Assembly (NCBI RefSeq): GCF_013744875.1
Contig: NZ_CP059399.1
Coordinates: 2,790,001 to 2,854,000 of the forward strand
DNA from: Nocardia huaxiensis
GTDB taxonomy: Bacteria > Actinomycetota > Actinomycetes > Mycobacteriales > Mycobacteriaceae
Length of the DNA stretch: 64,000 nt
Direction of reading: 5' to 3'
Below the pieces are notes generated by a model, which saw nothing but the letters and a program-made list of their open reading frames with translations, was not told where the DNA came from and searched no databases. This document shows positions 34,749-43,338 of this stretch, one piece after another. The stretch's first letter is position 1, and every line of letters begins with the position of its first letter. A program made the position numbers and the translations under genes.

Positions 34749-34795
34749 GACTGTCGCGCCGAGTGGATGAGAATCACTCGGCGCGACAGTCTTTT
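34749..34795. terminator. Bidirectional intrinsic terminator
   Basis: A perfect 17-base stem (GACTGTCGCGCCGAGTG at 34749-34765 with its complement at 34775-34791), a nine-base loop and a TTTT run. It separates the convergent TIGR02569 and narK genes; the opposite side carries AAAA. Confidence 0.93.
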
Positions 34796-34844
34796 GGTGG
34801 GCGGGTGCGACGAATACCTGCCCAGGACTTACCTGTTCGCGGGA

Positions 34845-36314
34845 CTAGACGTTGGCGTAGGCCAACGAGGGGACGCGGCTGACGGCGAACGAGGAGCGCA
34901 GGTAGAACCACCAGGTGGCGCCGGCCATGGCGAGGAAGACGACCGCGTAGGCGGTGAAGGCCGGGTTCATGCTGCCGAAGTTGATGTTGGACAACCGAAG
35001 TGCCTGCTGCACGAGCCAGCCGCCCGAGGCGCCGATCGCGCCGATCACACCGATGGCCGCACCCGCCTGCCGCTTGGCCGAGATGAGGGCCTCGGCCGGG
35101 GTCTGGCCGGTCTCGGAGGCGCGGCGCTTGGCCTCGGCGCTGAAGATGGACGGGATCATGCGATAGGTGGAGCCATTGCCGATGCCGGTGAGAACGAACA
35201 GCAGCAGGAAGGCGGTCAGGTAGAGCGGGAAGCTCTTGGCCGCCAGCGCCGCCATGATCAGCAGGGTGGACAGCGACATGCCGCCGAAGACATAGAGGGT
35301 GATCTTCGCGCCGCCGACCTTGTCGGAGATGAAGCCGCCGAAGGGACGGCTCATGGAGCCGACGAGCGCGCCGAGGAAGGCGAGGTTGCCGATGGTGCTC
35401 ATCCAGCTGATCTTGGCCAGATCCGGGAAATTGGCCTTGAGCAGCGTCGGGAAGGCGAACGAGAAGCCGATGAAGGAGCCGAAGGTGCCGATGTAGAGCA
35501 CCGACATGATCCACGTGTGCCGGTTGGTGAGGGCCAGCTTGTAGGACTTGCCGTCGGATTTCGCGCCGGAGATCGAGTCCATGTAGCGCAGCGCGCCGAA
35601 CATGGCGACGAGGATGAACGGAATCCACATGAGCACGGCGAGGGTGATGCCGAAGCGGTAGCCGCCCGGATCCTTGGCGAAGATCATTGTGCCCAGGGTG
35701 ATGACCAGCGGCACGAACAGCTGGGTCTGTGCCACGCCGAGGTTACCGCCGGCGGCGTTGATGCCAAGGGCCGCACCCTTTTTCCCCTCGGGGAAGAAGA
35801 AGTTGATATTCGCCATGGACGACGAGAAGTTGCCGCCGCCGACACCGGCGATGGCGGCCAGCAGCACGAACACCCACATGGGCGTGCTCGGCTGGTTCAC
35901 GAAGTAGGCGATGCCGATGGTCGGGACCAGCAGCATGGCCGCGCTGAACACCGTGAACGCGCGCCCGCCGAAGCGCGGCACCGCGAAGGTGTAGGGGATG
36001 CGCAGGGCCGCGCCGACCAGGGTCGGGGTGGAGGTGAGCAGCAGGGCGTTGGAAACCGCGGTGGGATTGCCCTTTCCGAGGCCGGCGAGGAAGTCGAATC
36101 CGGCCGCGCCCATGGCGGTGACGATGGAGCCCCAGATAACCCAGACGCTGAAACCGAGATTCTCCGCGAATACGGAGAAGATCAAGTTTTTGCGGGCTGT
36201 TTGTTTACCCCCGTTTTCCCAGAATTCGGTGTTGTCGGGTTCCCAGTCGTCGAGCCAGCGGCCTCGCTTCTGGTACTTGAAGCTGGTCGTTTCCGGCGCG
36301 GCTGCAGTTGCCAT
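34845..36314 (-). CDS. narK: Nitrate/nitrite transporter, NarK family
   Basis: A 489-residue NNP-family MFS transporter with 12 transmembrane helices. The nitrate signature GVGGGNFSSSMANINFFFP is at about residues 155-173 and a second Gly-rich motif, GNGSTYRMIP, lies in the later half. It moves nitrate in or exchanges nitrate and nitrite at the inner membrane. ATG at 36314 with AGAGGA upstream fits. The N-terminal hydrophilic part (WLDDWEPDNTEFWENGGK) is shared with the second NarK here. A GlnR-like GTNAC pair lies 172 bases upstream. Confidence 0.95.
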   Translation of the reverse strand: MATAAAPETTSFKYQKRGRWLDDWEPDNTEFWENGGKQTARKNLIFSVFAENLGFSVWVIWGSIVTAMGAAGFDFLAGLGKGNPTAVSNALLLTSTPTLVGAALRIPYTFAVPRFGGRAFTVFSAAMLLVPTIGIAYFVNQPSTPMWVFVLLAAIAGVGGGNFSSSMANINFFFPEGKKGAALGINAAGGNLGVAQTQLFVPLVITLGTMIFAKDPGGYRFGITLAVLMWIPFILVAMFGALRYMDSISGAKSDGKSYKLALTNRHTWIMSVLYIGTFGSFIGFSFAFPTLLKANFPDLAKISWMSTIGNLAFLGALVGSMSRPFGGFISDKVGGAKITLYVFGGMSLSTLLIMAALAAKSFPLYLTAFLLLFVLTGIGNGSTYRMIPSIFSAEAKRRASETGQTPAEALISAKRQAGAAIGVIGAIGASGGWLVQQALRLSNINFGSMNPAFTAYAVVFLAMAGATWWFYLRSSFAVSRVPSLAYANV

Positions 36315-36485
36315 GTGCGCTTCCTCTCGAGATGACGACCGCCCCTCATCGTGATCTCCGGATGGTGAATGTGGATCCGGAGGGATCCCTAGCGGTCGCA
36401 CCTACCGTACGAAGGCACGGTTACGCCGACGTCGCTTTCAGTGACGTTGGGGGTAATTCCGGCTCACCTTCGGGGAATTCACATG

Positions 36486-36501
36486 GTGACCTTTCGGTTA
36501 C
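36486..36501. promoter_or_regulatory. GlnR-like GTNAC-n6-GTNAC site upstream of narK
   Basis: GTGAC-ctttcg-GTTAC contains the AC-n9-AC spacing described for actinobacterial GlnR sites. It lies between the gntR stop and the leftward narK. The element is also nearly palindromic, so other regulators are possible. Confidence 0.45.
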
Positions 36502-36511
36502 CGATGAATTG

Positions 36512-37207
36512 TTAGCGAGCGTCAGGAAATTCGGCGATGAGGGACCCGAGGAAGCAGTTGGCCACGCGGGCCGCGCGCTCGGAGTCGCCGTCGATGACCG
36601 CGCGCACCAGTTCGGTGTGCTCGGTGTGGTACGCCTCGCCGGCCTTCTCGGAGCGGGACCGGATTCCGGCCTCGATCACCGGCAGCAGCGAGTCGTAGAA
36701 CTCGAGGTACACGGCATTGTGGCTGGCGACCACGATGGCGCGGTGCAACTGCACATCGATCTCGATGGCGGCCTCGAAGTCGCTGTCCCACTTGCTCCGG
36801 CGTTCTTCCAGCAGCCGTTCCAGATTCGCGATGTCGATATCGTCGCGACGCCGGGCGGCCAGGGAGGCGGCGGTGGTGTCGAGGGCCTGGCGCAGTTCGA
36901 GGATGTCGCGCTGCTGCGATTCCGCGAAGTACTCGGTCAGGGCTCCGCCGAGGGTGGAGGTGGAGATGACATAGGTGCCGGATCCCTGGCGTCGCTCCAC
37001 CATGCCGGCGTGCACCAGGGCCTGGACCGCCTCGCGGACGGTATTGCGGCCGGTGCCGGTGAGCTCGGTGAGCTCCGGTTCGGTGGGGATGCGGGAGCCG
37101 ACGGGCCAACGGCCGGAACGGATTTCGGCACGCAGCTGTTCTGTCACCTGGGCGATGAGGCTGGTGCGCCGGACGGGTTGCACATTCGACAGCGTACCGT
37201 GCCTCAC
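36512..37207 (-). CDS. GntR-family regulator (FadR/FCD subfamily)
   Basis: A 231-residue regulator. The N-terminal winged helix (GSRIPTEPELTELTGTGRNTVREAVQAL, two stretches around residue 45) is followed by the helical FCD ligand domain with the metal-binding pattern (DVQLHRAIV ... HTEHTELV). It is divergent from a CynX-type transporter with about 40 bases between them and lies upstream of narK, so it may control one or both. The GTG at 37207 is the earliest start; a GTG at 37183 is possible. Ligand unknown. Confidence 0.9.
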   Translation of the reverse strand: MRHGTLSNVQPVRRTSLIAQVTEQLRAEIRSGRWPVGSRIPTEPELTELTGTGRNTVREAVQALVHAGMVERRQGSGTYVISTSTLGGALTEYFAESQQRDILELRQALDTTAASLAARRRDDIDIANLERLLEERRSKWDSDFEAAIEIDVQLHRAIVVASHNAVYLEFYDSLLPVIEAGIRSRSEKAGEAYHTEHTELVRAVIDGDSERAARVANCFLGSLIAEFPDAR

Positions 37208-37245
37208 ATTCGTTGCATCACATCATCGGGTCATCCTATGATTTC

Positions 37246-38556
37246 GTGGTGACTGCGACGCTGAACTCCACGACGGCCGCCACGCTTACCGAAGAAGCAG
37301 GCGGCCTTTCTTATACCGACAATCAGCGCACCCCCGATCCGCATCCGGCTCGCTCGCGCCGGGCGCTCACCGAGGGGCGGCTGCTCGTACTCGCCGCCAT
37401 CCTCATGTCGGCCCTCACCTTGCGCGTCGCCGTCACCGCGTTCACCCCCCTTGCTACCCAAATCGGCCAGGACATCGGCTATTCCACCGCGATCGTCGGC
37501 GTCTTCGGCATGATCCCGACCGCCATGTTCGCGATCGCCGGTCTGCTGACCCCCGTCATGACCCGCCGTTTCGGCCTGGAAATGACCGCCCTGCTCGCCA
37601 TGCTCATGACCGGTGTGGGGTCGGCCGTGCGCGCGTTCGTGCCCACCACCTGGGAGCTGCTGGTCTTCTCCGCCCTGGCGCTGACCGGCATGGGCATCGG
37701 CAATGTGGTGATCCCGCCGCTGGTCAAGCGGTACTTCTCCGATCGACTGGCCTTGCTGTCGGCCGTCTATATCGTCATGGTGCAGCTGGGCACGGTCATT
37801 CCCGCACTGGTCGCGGTGCCGGTCGCGGAGGCGCACGGCTGGCGAATCTCCTTGGGGCTGTGGGCCCTGCTGGCCTTCGCGGCCGCTCTGCCGTGGCTGG
37901 GTGTGCTGCGGGTACGCCGTCAGGCCGCGCTGGTGGACACCACCGAGTTGCCCGCCGACGCCGCCGAATCCACCGGCAAGGTGTGGAAGTCGCCGCTGGC
38001 GTGGGGCATGGCATTGATGTTCGGCATGACCTCGCTGATCACCTACTCGCTGTTCGCGTGGATGCCGACCATCTTCAGCGATGCCGGCGCGAACGCGGCC
38101 TTCGGCGGATCGATGGTGGGCATCTTCGCGCTCATCGGCCTGGTGGCCGCGCTGTCCGCGCCCATCGTGGTGGGCCGCATCGCCAATCCGTTCCCCATCG
38201 TGATCGGTTGTGCCGCTTTCTTTTTCATCGGATTCGCGGGCCTGCTGTTCGCGCCCATGAGCGCCCCGCTGCTGTGGGTGATCGCGGTCGGCCTGGGCCC
38301 GTCCACCTTTCCGATGGCGCTGACGCTGATCAACCTGCGCACCCGCACGTCCGCCGGTTCGGCCGCGCTGTCCGGTTTCACCCAGGGCGTCGGTTACTCC
38401 GTGGCCTGCCTGGGCCCGTTGCTGTTCGGCGCGCTGCACTCGATGACCGGAGGATGGCTGGCCCCGTTCGGCTTCCTCGTGGTCGCGGTGTTCGTGCTGC
38501 TGTTCGGCGGGTGGCAGGCGTGCAAGCCGCGCATGCTCGAAGACACCTGGAACTGA
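37246..38556 (+). CDS. MFS transporter, CynX/NimT family
   Basis: A roughly 436-residue 12-helix transporter of the cyanate/2-nitroimidazole group: helix 1 LLVLAAILMSALTLRVAVTAF, TPLATQIGQDIGYSTAIVGV, and the later IGLGPSTFPMALTLINLRTRT motif typical of CynX. Substrates in the family are small anions or organic nitro compounds; here it sits within nitrogen genes, so cyanate or a nitrogenous anion is plausible but not proven. Start is GTG at 37246 or 37249. It is divergent from the GntR gene. Confidence 0.88.
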   Translation: MVTATLNSTTAATLTEEAGGLSYTDNQRTPDPHPARSRRALTEGRLLVLAAILMSALTLRVAVTAFTPLATQIGQDIGYSTAIVGVFGMIPTAMFAIAGLLTPVMTRRFGLEMTALLAMLMTGVGSAVRAFVPTTWELLVFSALALTGMGIGNVVIPPLVKRYFSDRLALLSAVYIVMVQLGTVIPALVAVPVAEAHGWRISLGLWALLAFAAALPWLGVLRVRRQAALVDTTELPADAAESTGKVWKSPLAWGMALMFGMTSLITYSLFAWMPTIFSDAGANAAFGGSMVGIFALIGLVAALSAPIVVGRIANPFPIVIGCAAFFFIGFAGLLFAPMSAPLLWVIAVGLGPSTFPMALTLINLRTRTSAGSAALSGFTQGVGYSVACLGPLLFGALHSMTGGWLAPFGFLVVAVFVLLFGGWQACKPRMLEDTWN

Positions 38557-38651
38557 ATTTCACTCCTCGAGTTGCGGTGCCGTGAGGTGCGCGCCATGCT
38601 GTGTGGCGGCGCTTACACCTCACGACCCGCGCTCGCCGATTTCGGTGATCG

Positions 38652-38688
38652 GTGACACTCGGAAACGCTTGTGTCACATGGCCGAAAC
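38652..38688 (+). promoter_or_regulatory. Four-box GlnR operator ahead of narK-nirBD
   Basis: GTGAC (38652), GAAAC (38662), GTCAC (38673) and GAAAC (38684) are spaced 5, 6 and 6 bases apart. The published Streptomyces GlnR operator is gTnAc-n6-GaAAc-n6-GtnAC-n6-GAAAc, so three of three spacings match within one base and all four boxes match. It lies 130 bases before the narK start. GlnR control of nitrate and nitrite genes is well known. Confidence 0.82.
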
Positions 38689-38816
38689 ATGGGCGAGATT
38701 CTCACACGATTTTCGGGGGAATCGTGAGCAACCGTTGATTTGCCGGAAATTTCGCGCAGCATCGCCGCAATACCGGTTTCCTACCTTTGGGTCATCCGAT
38801 TTCAGGAGGACCCTTG

Positions 38817-40283
38817 TTGACGACGCTGAAGCGCAAGCGCGACATCGAGCATTGGGATGCAGAAGATGTCGAGGCTTGGGAAGCCGGTGGTAAAGACATC
38901 GCGCGCCGCAATCTGATCTGGTCGGTCTTCGCCGAGCATGTCGGGTTCTCTGTGTGGACCATCTGGTCGGTCATGGTGCTGTTCATGCCCGAGAACGTCT
39001 TCCACATCGACGCCGCGGGCAAGTTCTTCCTGGGCGCGGTGCCGACGCTGGTCGGCGGCTTCATGCGGATTCCGTACACCGTCGCGACCGCCAAGTTCGG
39101 TGGCCGCAACTGGACCATCTTCAGCGCGCTGGCGCTGCTGGTGCCGGTGCTGCTGACGCTGTACTTCATCAACCAGCCGGGTACCTCGTACACGACGTTC
39201 CTGGTCATCGCGGCCTTCGCGGGTCTGGGCGGCGGCAACTTCTCGTCGTCGATGTCCAACATCAACGTCTTCTACCCGCAGCGGCTCAAGGGCTGGGCCC
39301 TGGGCATGAACGCGGGCGGCGGAAACATCGGTGTGCCGGTGATCCAGCTGATCGGTCTGGCCGTCATCGCGACCCTGGGCAACGCTTACGGCAATGCCTC
39401 GGTGGTCTGCGCGGTCTACCTGGTCCTGGTCGTCGTGGCAGCCGTCGGTGCGGCGCTGTACATGGACAATGTCAAGAACCAGAAGGCCGACCTGTCCTTC
39501 ATGATCACGGCGCTGAAGGTGCCGCAGTCGTGGGCGATCGCGTTCCTCTACATCGGCACTTTCGGTTCCTTCATCGGCTACTCTTTCGCCTTCGGCCAGG
39601 TGCTGCAGATCAACTTCAAGGCCGGTGGCGCGACTGCCGCCGCGGCCGCCCTGCACGCCGCGCAGATCGCCTTCATCGGCCCGCTGCTCGGTTCGCTGGC
39701 TCGGCCGTACGGCGGCAAGTGGGCCGACCGCATCGGCGGCTCCAAGGTGACGGTGTACATGTTCGCCGCCATGACCGGCGCGGCCGTCGTGGTCACCACC
39801 GCCAGCGCGCTCGGTGACAGCGCGGGCCGCCCGACCGGTCCGGTGCTGGGTCTGTTGATCGCCGGCTTCGTGGCGCTGTTCGTGATCTCCGGTATCGCCA
39901 ACGGTGCGGTCACCAAGATCATCCCGTCCGTGTTCGAGGCCAAATCCCGTAGCCTGCCGGGTGATTCGGCCACTCGGGCCGCGTGGGCGCAGAACTGCTC
40001 CGGTTCGCTCATCGGCTTCGTCGGCGCGATCGGTGCACTGGGCGGCGTCGGCATCAACCTGATGCTGCGTTCCTCCTACGCCTCCACCAAGTCCGCGACC
40101 ACCGCGTTCGCGGTCTTCATGGCCTTCTACATCGTGTGCGCGGTGGTCTGCTGGGCGGTCTTCCTGCGCCGCCCGAGCGCCAAGTCGCTCACCAAGGACT
40201 CCGACGTGGTCACCGAGGCCGAGGCCCTGGTGCTCGAGGCCGAGGCCAACGAATCCAACTCCACTTCGTCAGCGCGAGCCTGA
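38817..40283 (+). CDS. narK: Nitrate/nitrite transporter, NarK family (second copy)
   Basis: A 488-residue 12-helix NNP transporter, clearly related to the leftward NarK (same IARRNLIWSVFAEH-type N-terminus and GLGGGNFSSSMSNINVFYP signature). TTG at 38817 is the start, because AGGAGG lies seven bases upstream and no ATG fits. The C-terminal 35 residues are an acidic tail rich in Glu/Ala. Only 29 bases separate it from nirB, so it is the first gene of a nitrate-to-ammonium operon and the likely target of the GlnR operator upstream. Confidence 0.95.
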   Translation: MTTLKRKRDIEHWDAEDVEAWEAGGKDIARRNLIWSVFAEHVGFSVWTIWSVMVLFMPENVFHIDAAGKFFLGAVPTLVGGFMRIPYTVATAKFGGRNWTIFSALALLVPVLLTLYFINQPGTSYTTFLVIAAFAGLGGGNFSSSMSNINVFYPQRLKGWALGMNAGGGNIGVPVIQLIGLAVIATLGNAYGNASVVCAVYLVLVVVAAVGAALYMDNVKNQKADLSFMITALKVPQSWAIAFLYIGTFGSFIGYSFAFGQVLQINFKAGGATAAAAALHAAQIAFIGPLLGSLARPYGGKWADRIGGSKVTVYMFAAMTGAAVVVTTASALGDSAGRPTGPVLGLLIAGFVALFVISGIANGAVTKIIPSVFEAKSRSLPGDSATRAAWAQNCSGSLIGFVGAIGALGGVGINLMLRSSYASTKSATTAFAVFMAFYIVCAVVCWAVFLRRPSAKSLTKDSDVVTEAEALVLEAEANESNSTSSARA

Positions 40284-40312
40284 CCGAATCCCCTTCCACC
40301 GAAAGGACTGTC

Positions 40313-42877
40313 ATGACGAACACAGTCGAACGCAAGATCGCGGTGGTTGTCGGCCACGGTATGGTCGGACACCGCTTCGTGGAGGCCCTGCGCTCCCGCG
40401 ACGAGGCCGGGACCTGGCAGGTCATCGTGCTCAGCGAGGAGAAGCTGCCCGCCTACGACCGCGTGGGACTCTCGTCCTACGTGGGCATCTGGGAGACCTC
40501 CGCGCTGGCGCTGCCGGGCAACGAGTACGAGGGCGACGAGCTGGTCGAGGTGCGCCTGGGCGTGAAGGCCGACTCGATCGACAAGGCGGCCCGCAAGGTC
40601 ACCACCTCCACCGGTGACGTGATCGGTTACGACGCACTGGTTCTCGCGACCGGCTCTTACGCCTTCGTGCCGCCGGTGCCGGGTCACGACCTGGAGGGCA
40701 ACTTCGTCTACCGCACGCTGGAGGACCTGGACGGCATCCGGGCCGCGGCCGAGGCGGCCGGTCCGGGCGCGGTCGGCGTCGTGGTCGGCGGCGGTCTGCT
40801 CGGTCTGGAGGCGGCCAACGCGCTGCGCCTGCTGGGCATGACCCCGCACGTGGTCGAGTTCGCTCCGCGTCTGATGCCGGTGCAGGTCGACGAGGGCGGC
40901 GGCGCGATCCTGGAGTCGCTGGTCACCGAGCTCGGCCTGACCGTGCACACGGGTGTCGGCACCTCCGCGATCGAGATCGTCGAGGGCGCGGACCTGTCGG
41001 AGCGCCTCAAGGTCACCCTCTCCAACGAGGCCGAATTGCGTGCCGCCCTGGTGGTTTTCGCCGCCGGTGTGCGCCCGCGTGACGAGATCGCCCGCACCTC
41101 GGGCATCGAGGTCGGCCCGCGCGGCGGTGTCATCACCGACCTGGGCATGCAGACCTCGGACCCGAACATCTACGCCATCGGCGAGGTGGCCGCGGTCGAG
41201 GGCGTCTGCTACGGCCTGGTCGCCCCCGGTTACACCACCGCCGAGATCGTCGCCGACCGCCTGCTGGGCGGCGCGGGCGAGTTCCCGGGCGCGGACCTGT
41301 CCACCAAGCTGAAGCTGCTCGGCGTGGACGTGGCGTCCTTCGGTGACGCGCACGGCACCACCGAGGGCGCGCTGTCGGTGGTGCTGCACGACGCCGCCAA
41401 GGGCACCTACGCCAAACTCGTCGTCTCCGATGACGCCAAGACACTGCTCGGCGGCATCCTGGTCGGTGACGCCACCCAGTACTCGGCGCTGCGCCCGCTC
41501 GTCGGCCGCCCGCTGCCGGCCGATCCGGCCGCGCTGATCTCGCCCGCGGGTGCGGAACTCGGTGCCGACGCGCTGCCCGACGACGCCCAGATCTGCTCCT
41601 GCAACAATGTGTCCAAGGGCGCGATCTGCGGGGCCATCGCCGACGGCGCCTGCGACGTCCCGGCCATCAAGAGCTGCACCAACGCCGGAACCTCCTGCGG
41701 CGGTTGCGTTCCCATGCTCAAGAAGCTGCTCGAGCAGTCCGGCGTCGAGGTGTCGAAGTCGCTCTGCGAGCACTTCACCCAGTCGCGCGCCGAACTGTTC
41801 CACATCGTGCAGTCGACCGGCATCCGCACCTTCTCGGGTCTGATCGCCAAGTACGGCAAGGGCACCGGCTGCGATATCTGCAAGCCGACCGTCGCCTCCA
41901 TCCTGGCCTCGACCTCCAGCGAGCACATCCTGGACGGCGAGCAGGCCGCGCTGCAGGACACCAACGACCACTTCCTGGCCAACCTGCAGAAGAACGGCAC
42001 CTACTCGGTGGTGCCGCGCATGCCAGGCGGTGAGGTGACCGCCGAGCAGCTCATCGTCATCGGTGAGGTCGCCAAGGAGTTCGGCCTGTACGTGAAGGTC
42101 ACCGGCGGCCAGCGCATCGACCTGTTCGGTGCGCGCGTGGAGCAGCTGCCGCTGATCTGGAAGCGTCTGGTGGACGCGGGCATGGAATCGGGTCACGCGT
42201 ACGGCAAGTCGCTGCGCACCGTGAAGTCCTGCGTCGGCTCGACCTGGTGCCGCTACGGCCAGCAGGACTCGGTCGGCATGGCGGTGCTGCTCGAAAAGCG
42301 TTACCGCGGTTTGCGTTCCCCGCACAAGCTGAAGCTGGCCGTCTCCGGTTGCGCCCGCGAGTGCGCCGAGGCGCGCGGCAAGGACGTCGGCGTCATCGCC
42401 ACCGAGCACGGCTGGAACCTGTACGTGGGCGGCAATGGCGGTCTGACCCCGAAGCACGCGGTGCTGCTGGCCGGCGACCTCGACGACGAGACGCTGATCA
42501 AGTACATCGACCGCTACCTGATGTTCTACATCCGCACCGCGGACCGGCTGCAGCGCACCGCGCCTTGGCAGGAGGCACTCGAGGGCGGCATGGACTACCT
42601 GAAGGCCGTCGTCTGCGACGACAGCCTGGGCATCGCCGACGAGCTGGAAGCCGCCATGGCCAAGCACGTGGACGGCTACAAGGACGAATGGGCCGCCGTG
42701 CTCGAGGACGAGGGCAAGCTCTCGCGCTTCGTGTCCTTCGTCAACGCCCCCGAGGAGTCCGATCCGACCATCGGTTTCGACGACAGCGGTGAGCGCAAGG
42801 TGCCCGTACTGCTGGGAATCCCGGAGATTCCCGTCGGTGTGGCCGCCGACACCGCATCCGCCACGAACGGGAAATGA
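40313..42877 (+). CDS. nirB: NADH-dependent nitrite reductase, large subunit
   Basis: An 854-residue enzyme that reduces nitrite to ammonium with six electrons from NADH. In order: an FAD/NADH domain (glycine motifs VVGHGMVGHRFV and VVGGGLLGLEAAN), a BFD-like [2Fe-2S] segment (CSCNNVSK ... CGGCVP, around 425-465), a second one near CDICKP, a ferredoxin-like half domain, and the sirohaem/[4Fe-4S] site (CVGSTWCRYG and SGCARECAEA). ATG at 40313 has GAAAGGA seven bases upstream. Length equals the mycobacterial enzyme. nirD follows 65 bases later. Confidence 0.97.
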   Translation: MTNTVERKIAVVVGHGMVGHRFVEALRSRDEAGTWQVIVLSEEKLPAYDRVGLSSYVGIWETSALALPGNEYEGDELVEVRLGVKADSIDKAARKVTTSTGDVIGYDALVLATGSYAFVPPVPGHDLEGNFVYRTLEDLDGIRAAAEAAGPGAVGVVVGGGLLGLEAANALRLLGMTPHVVEFAPRLMPVQVDEGGGAILESLVTELGLTVHTGVGTSAIEIVEGADLSERLKVTLSNEAELRAALVVFAAGVRPRDEIARTSGIEVGPRGGVITDLGMQTSDPNIYAIGEVAAVEGVCYGLVAPGYTTAEIVADRLLGGAGEFPGADLSTKLKLLGVDVASFGDAHGTTEGALSVVLHDAAKGTYAKLVVSDDAKTLLGGILVGDATQYSALRPLVGRPLPADPAALISPAGAELGADALPDDAQICSCNNVSKGAICGAIADGACDVPAIKSCTNAGTSCGGCVPMLKKLLEQSGVEVSKSLCEHFTQSRAELFHIVQSTGIRTFSGLIAKYGKGTGCDICKPTVASILASTSSEHILDGEQAALQDTNDHFLANLQKNGTYSVVPRMPGGEVTAEQLIVIGEVAKEFGLYVKVTGGQRIDLFGARVEQLPLIWKRLVDAGMESGHAYGKSLRTVKSCVGSTWCRYGQQDSVGMAVLLEKRYRGLRSPHKLKLAVSGCARECAEARGKDVGVIATEHGWNLYVGGNGGLTPKHAVLLAGDLDDETLIKYIDRYLMFYIRTADRLQRTAPWQEALEGGMDYLKAVVCDDSLGIADELEAAMAKHVDGYKDEWAAVLEDEGKLSRFVSFVNAPEESDPTIGFDDSGERKVPVLLGIPEIPVGVAADTASATNGK

Positions 42878-42942
42878 CCGCTTAACCGCTTGGAAACAGG
42901 GCGTCGGTACCAATAGGTAAGGCGTTCGGAGGAGAGTTACCG

Positions 42943-43338
42943 ATGACCGTGATCGATACCCCCAACACGGCAGTCACCAGCATCAGCGGTTGGACCCAGG
43001 CGTGCCGGTTGGATTACCTGATTCCCGGCCGCGGCGTGGCGGTGCTGCTGAAGGGCGGCCGCCAGGCGGCCCTGTTCCTGTCCGACGACGGCACCCTGTA
43101 CGCCGTCGGCAATATCGACCCGTTCGGGCGTGCGGCGGTCATGTCGCGCGGCATCGTGGGTGATCGCGGCGGCGTGCCGGTGGTGGCGTCCCCGCTGCTC
43201 AAGCAGGCGTTCTCGCTCATCGACGGGCGCTGCCTGGACGACGACTCGCAGAGCCTGCCGGTGTACGCGGTCAAGGTCGCCGACGGCGTGGTCTCGGTGT
43301 CCAACGACCCGCTGGCGTTCCCCGGCGGTACGGCATGA
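42943..43338 (+). CDS. nirD: Nitrite reductase, small subunit
   Basis: NirD is a 131-residue Rieske-fold subunit that lacks the Cys and His cluster ligands, as is normal for NirD. Recognisable parts are GRGVAVLLKGGRQAALFL, YAVGNIDPFGRAAVMSRG and PLLKQAFSLIDGRCLDD. GGAGGAG lies seven bases before the ATG. The N-terminus is about a dozen residues longer than usual. The stop overlaps the next gene by four bases (ATGA), coupling it to the NnaR-type regulator. Confidence 0.95.
   Translation: MTVIDTPNTAVTSISGWTQACRLDYLIPGRGVAVLLKGGRQAALFLSDDGTLYAVGNIDPFGRAAVMSRGIVGDRGGVPVVASPLLKQAFSLIDGRCLDDDSQSLPVYAVKVADGVVSVSNDPLAFPGGTA

Noticed and set aside
40127..42913. Leftward open frame of about 930 codons opposite nirB
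   Set aside because: It covers nirB on the other strand, has biased composition (Asp, Gln, Val, Gly) and no motif; nirB is certain.
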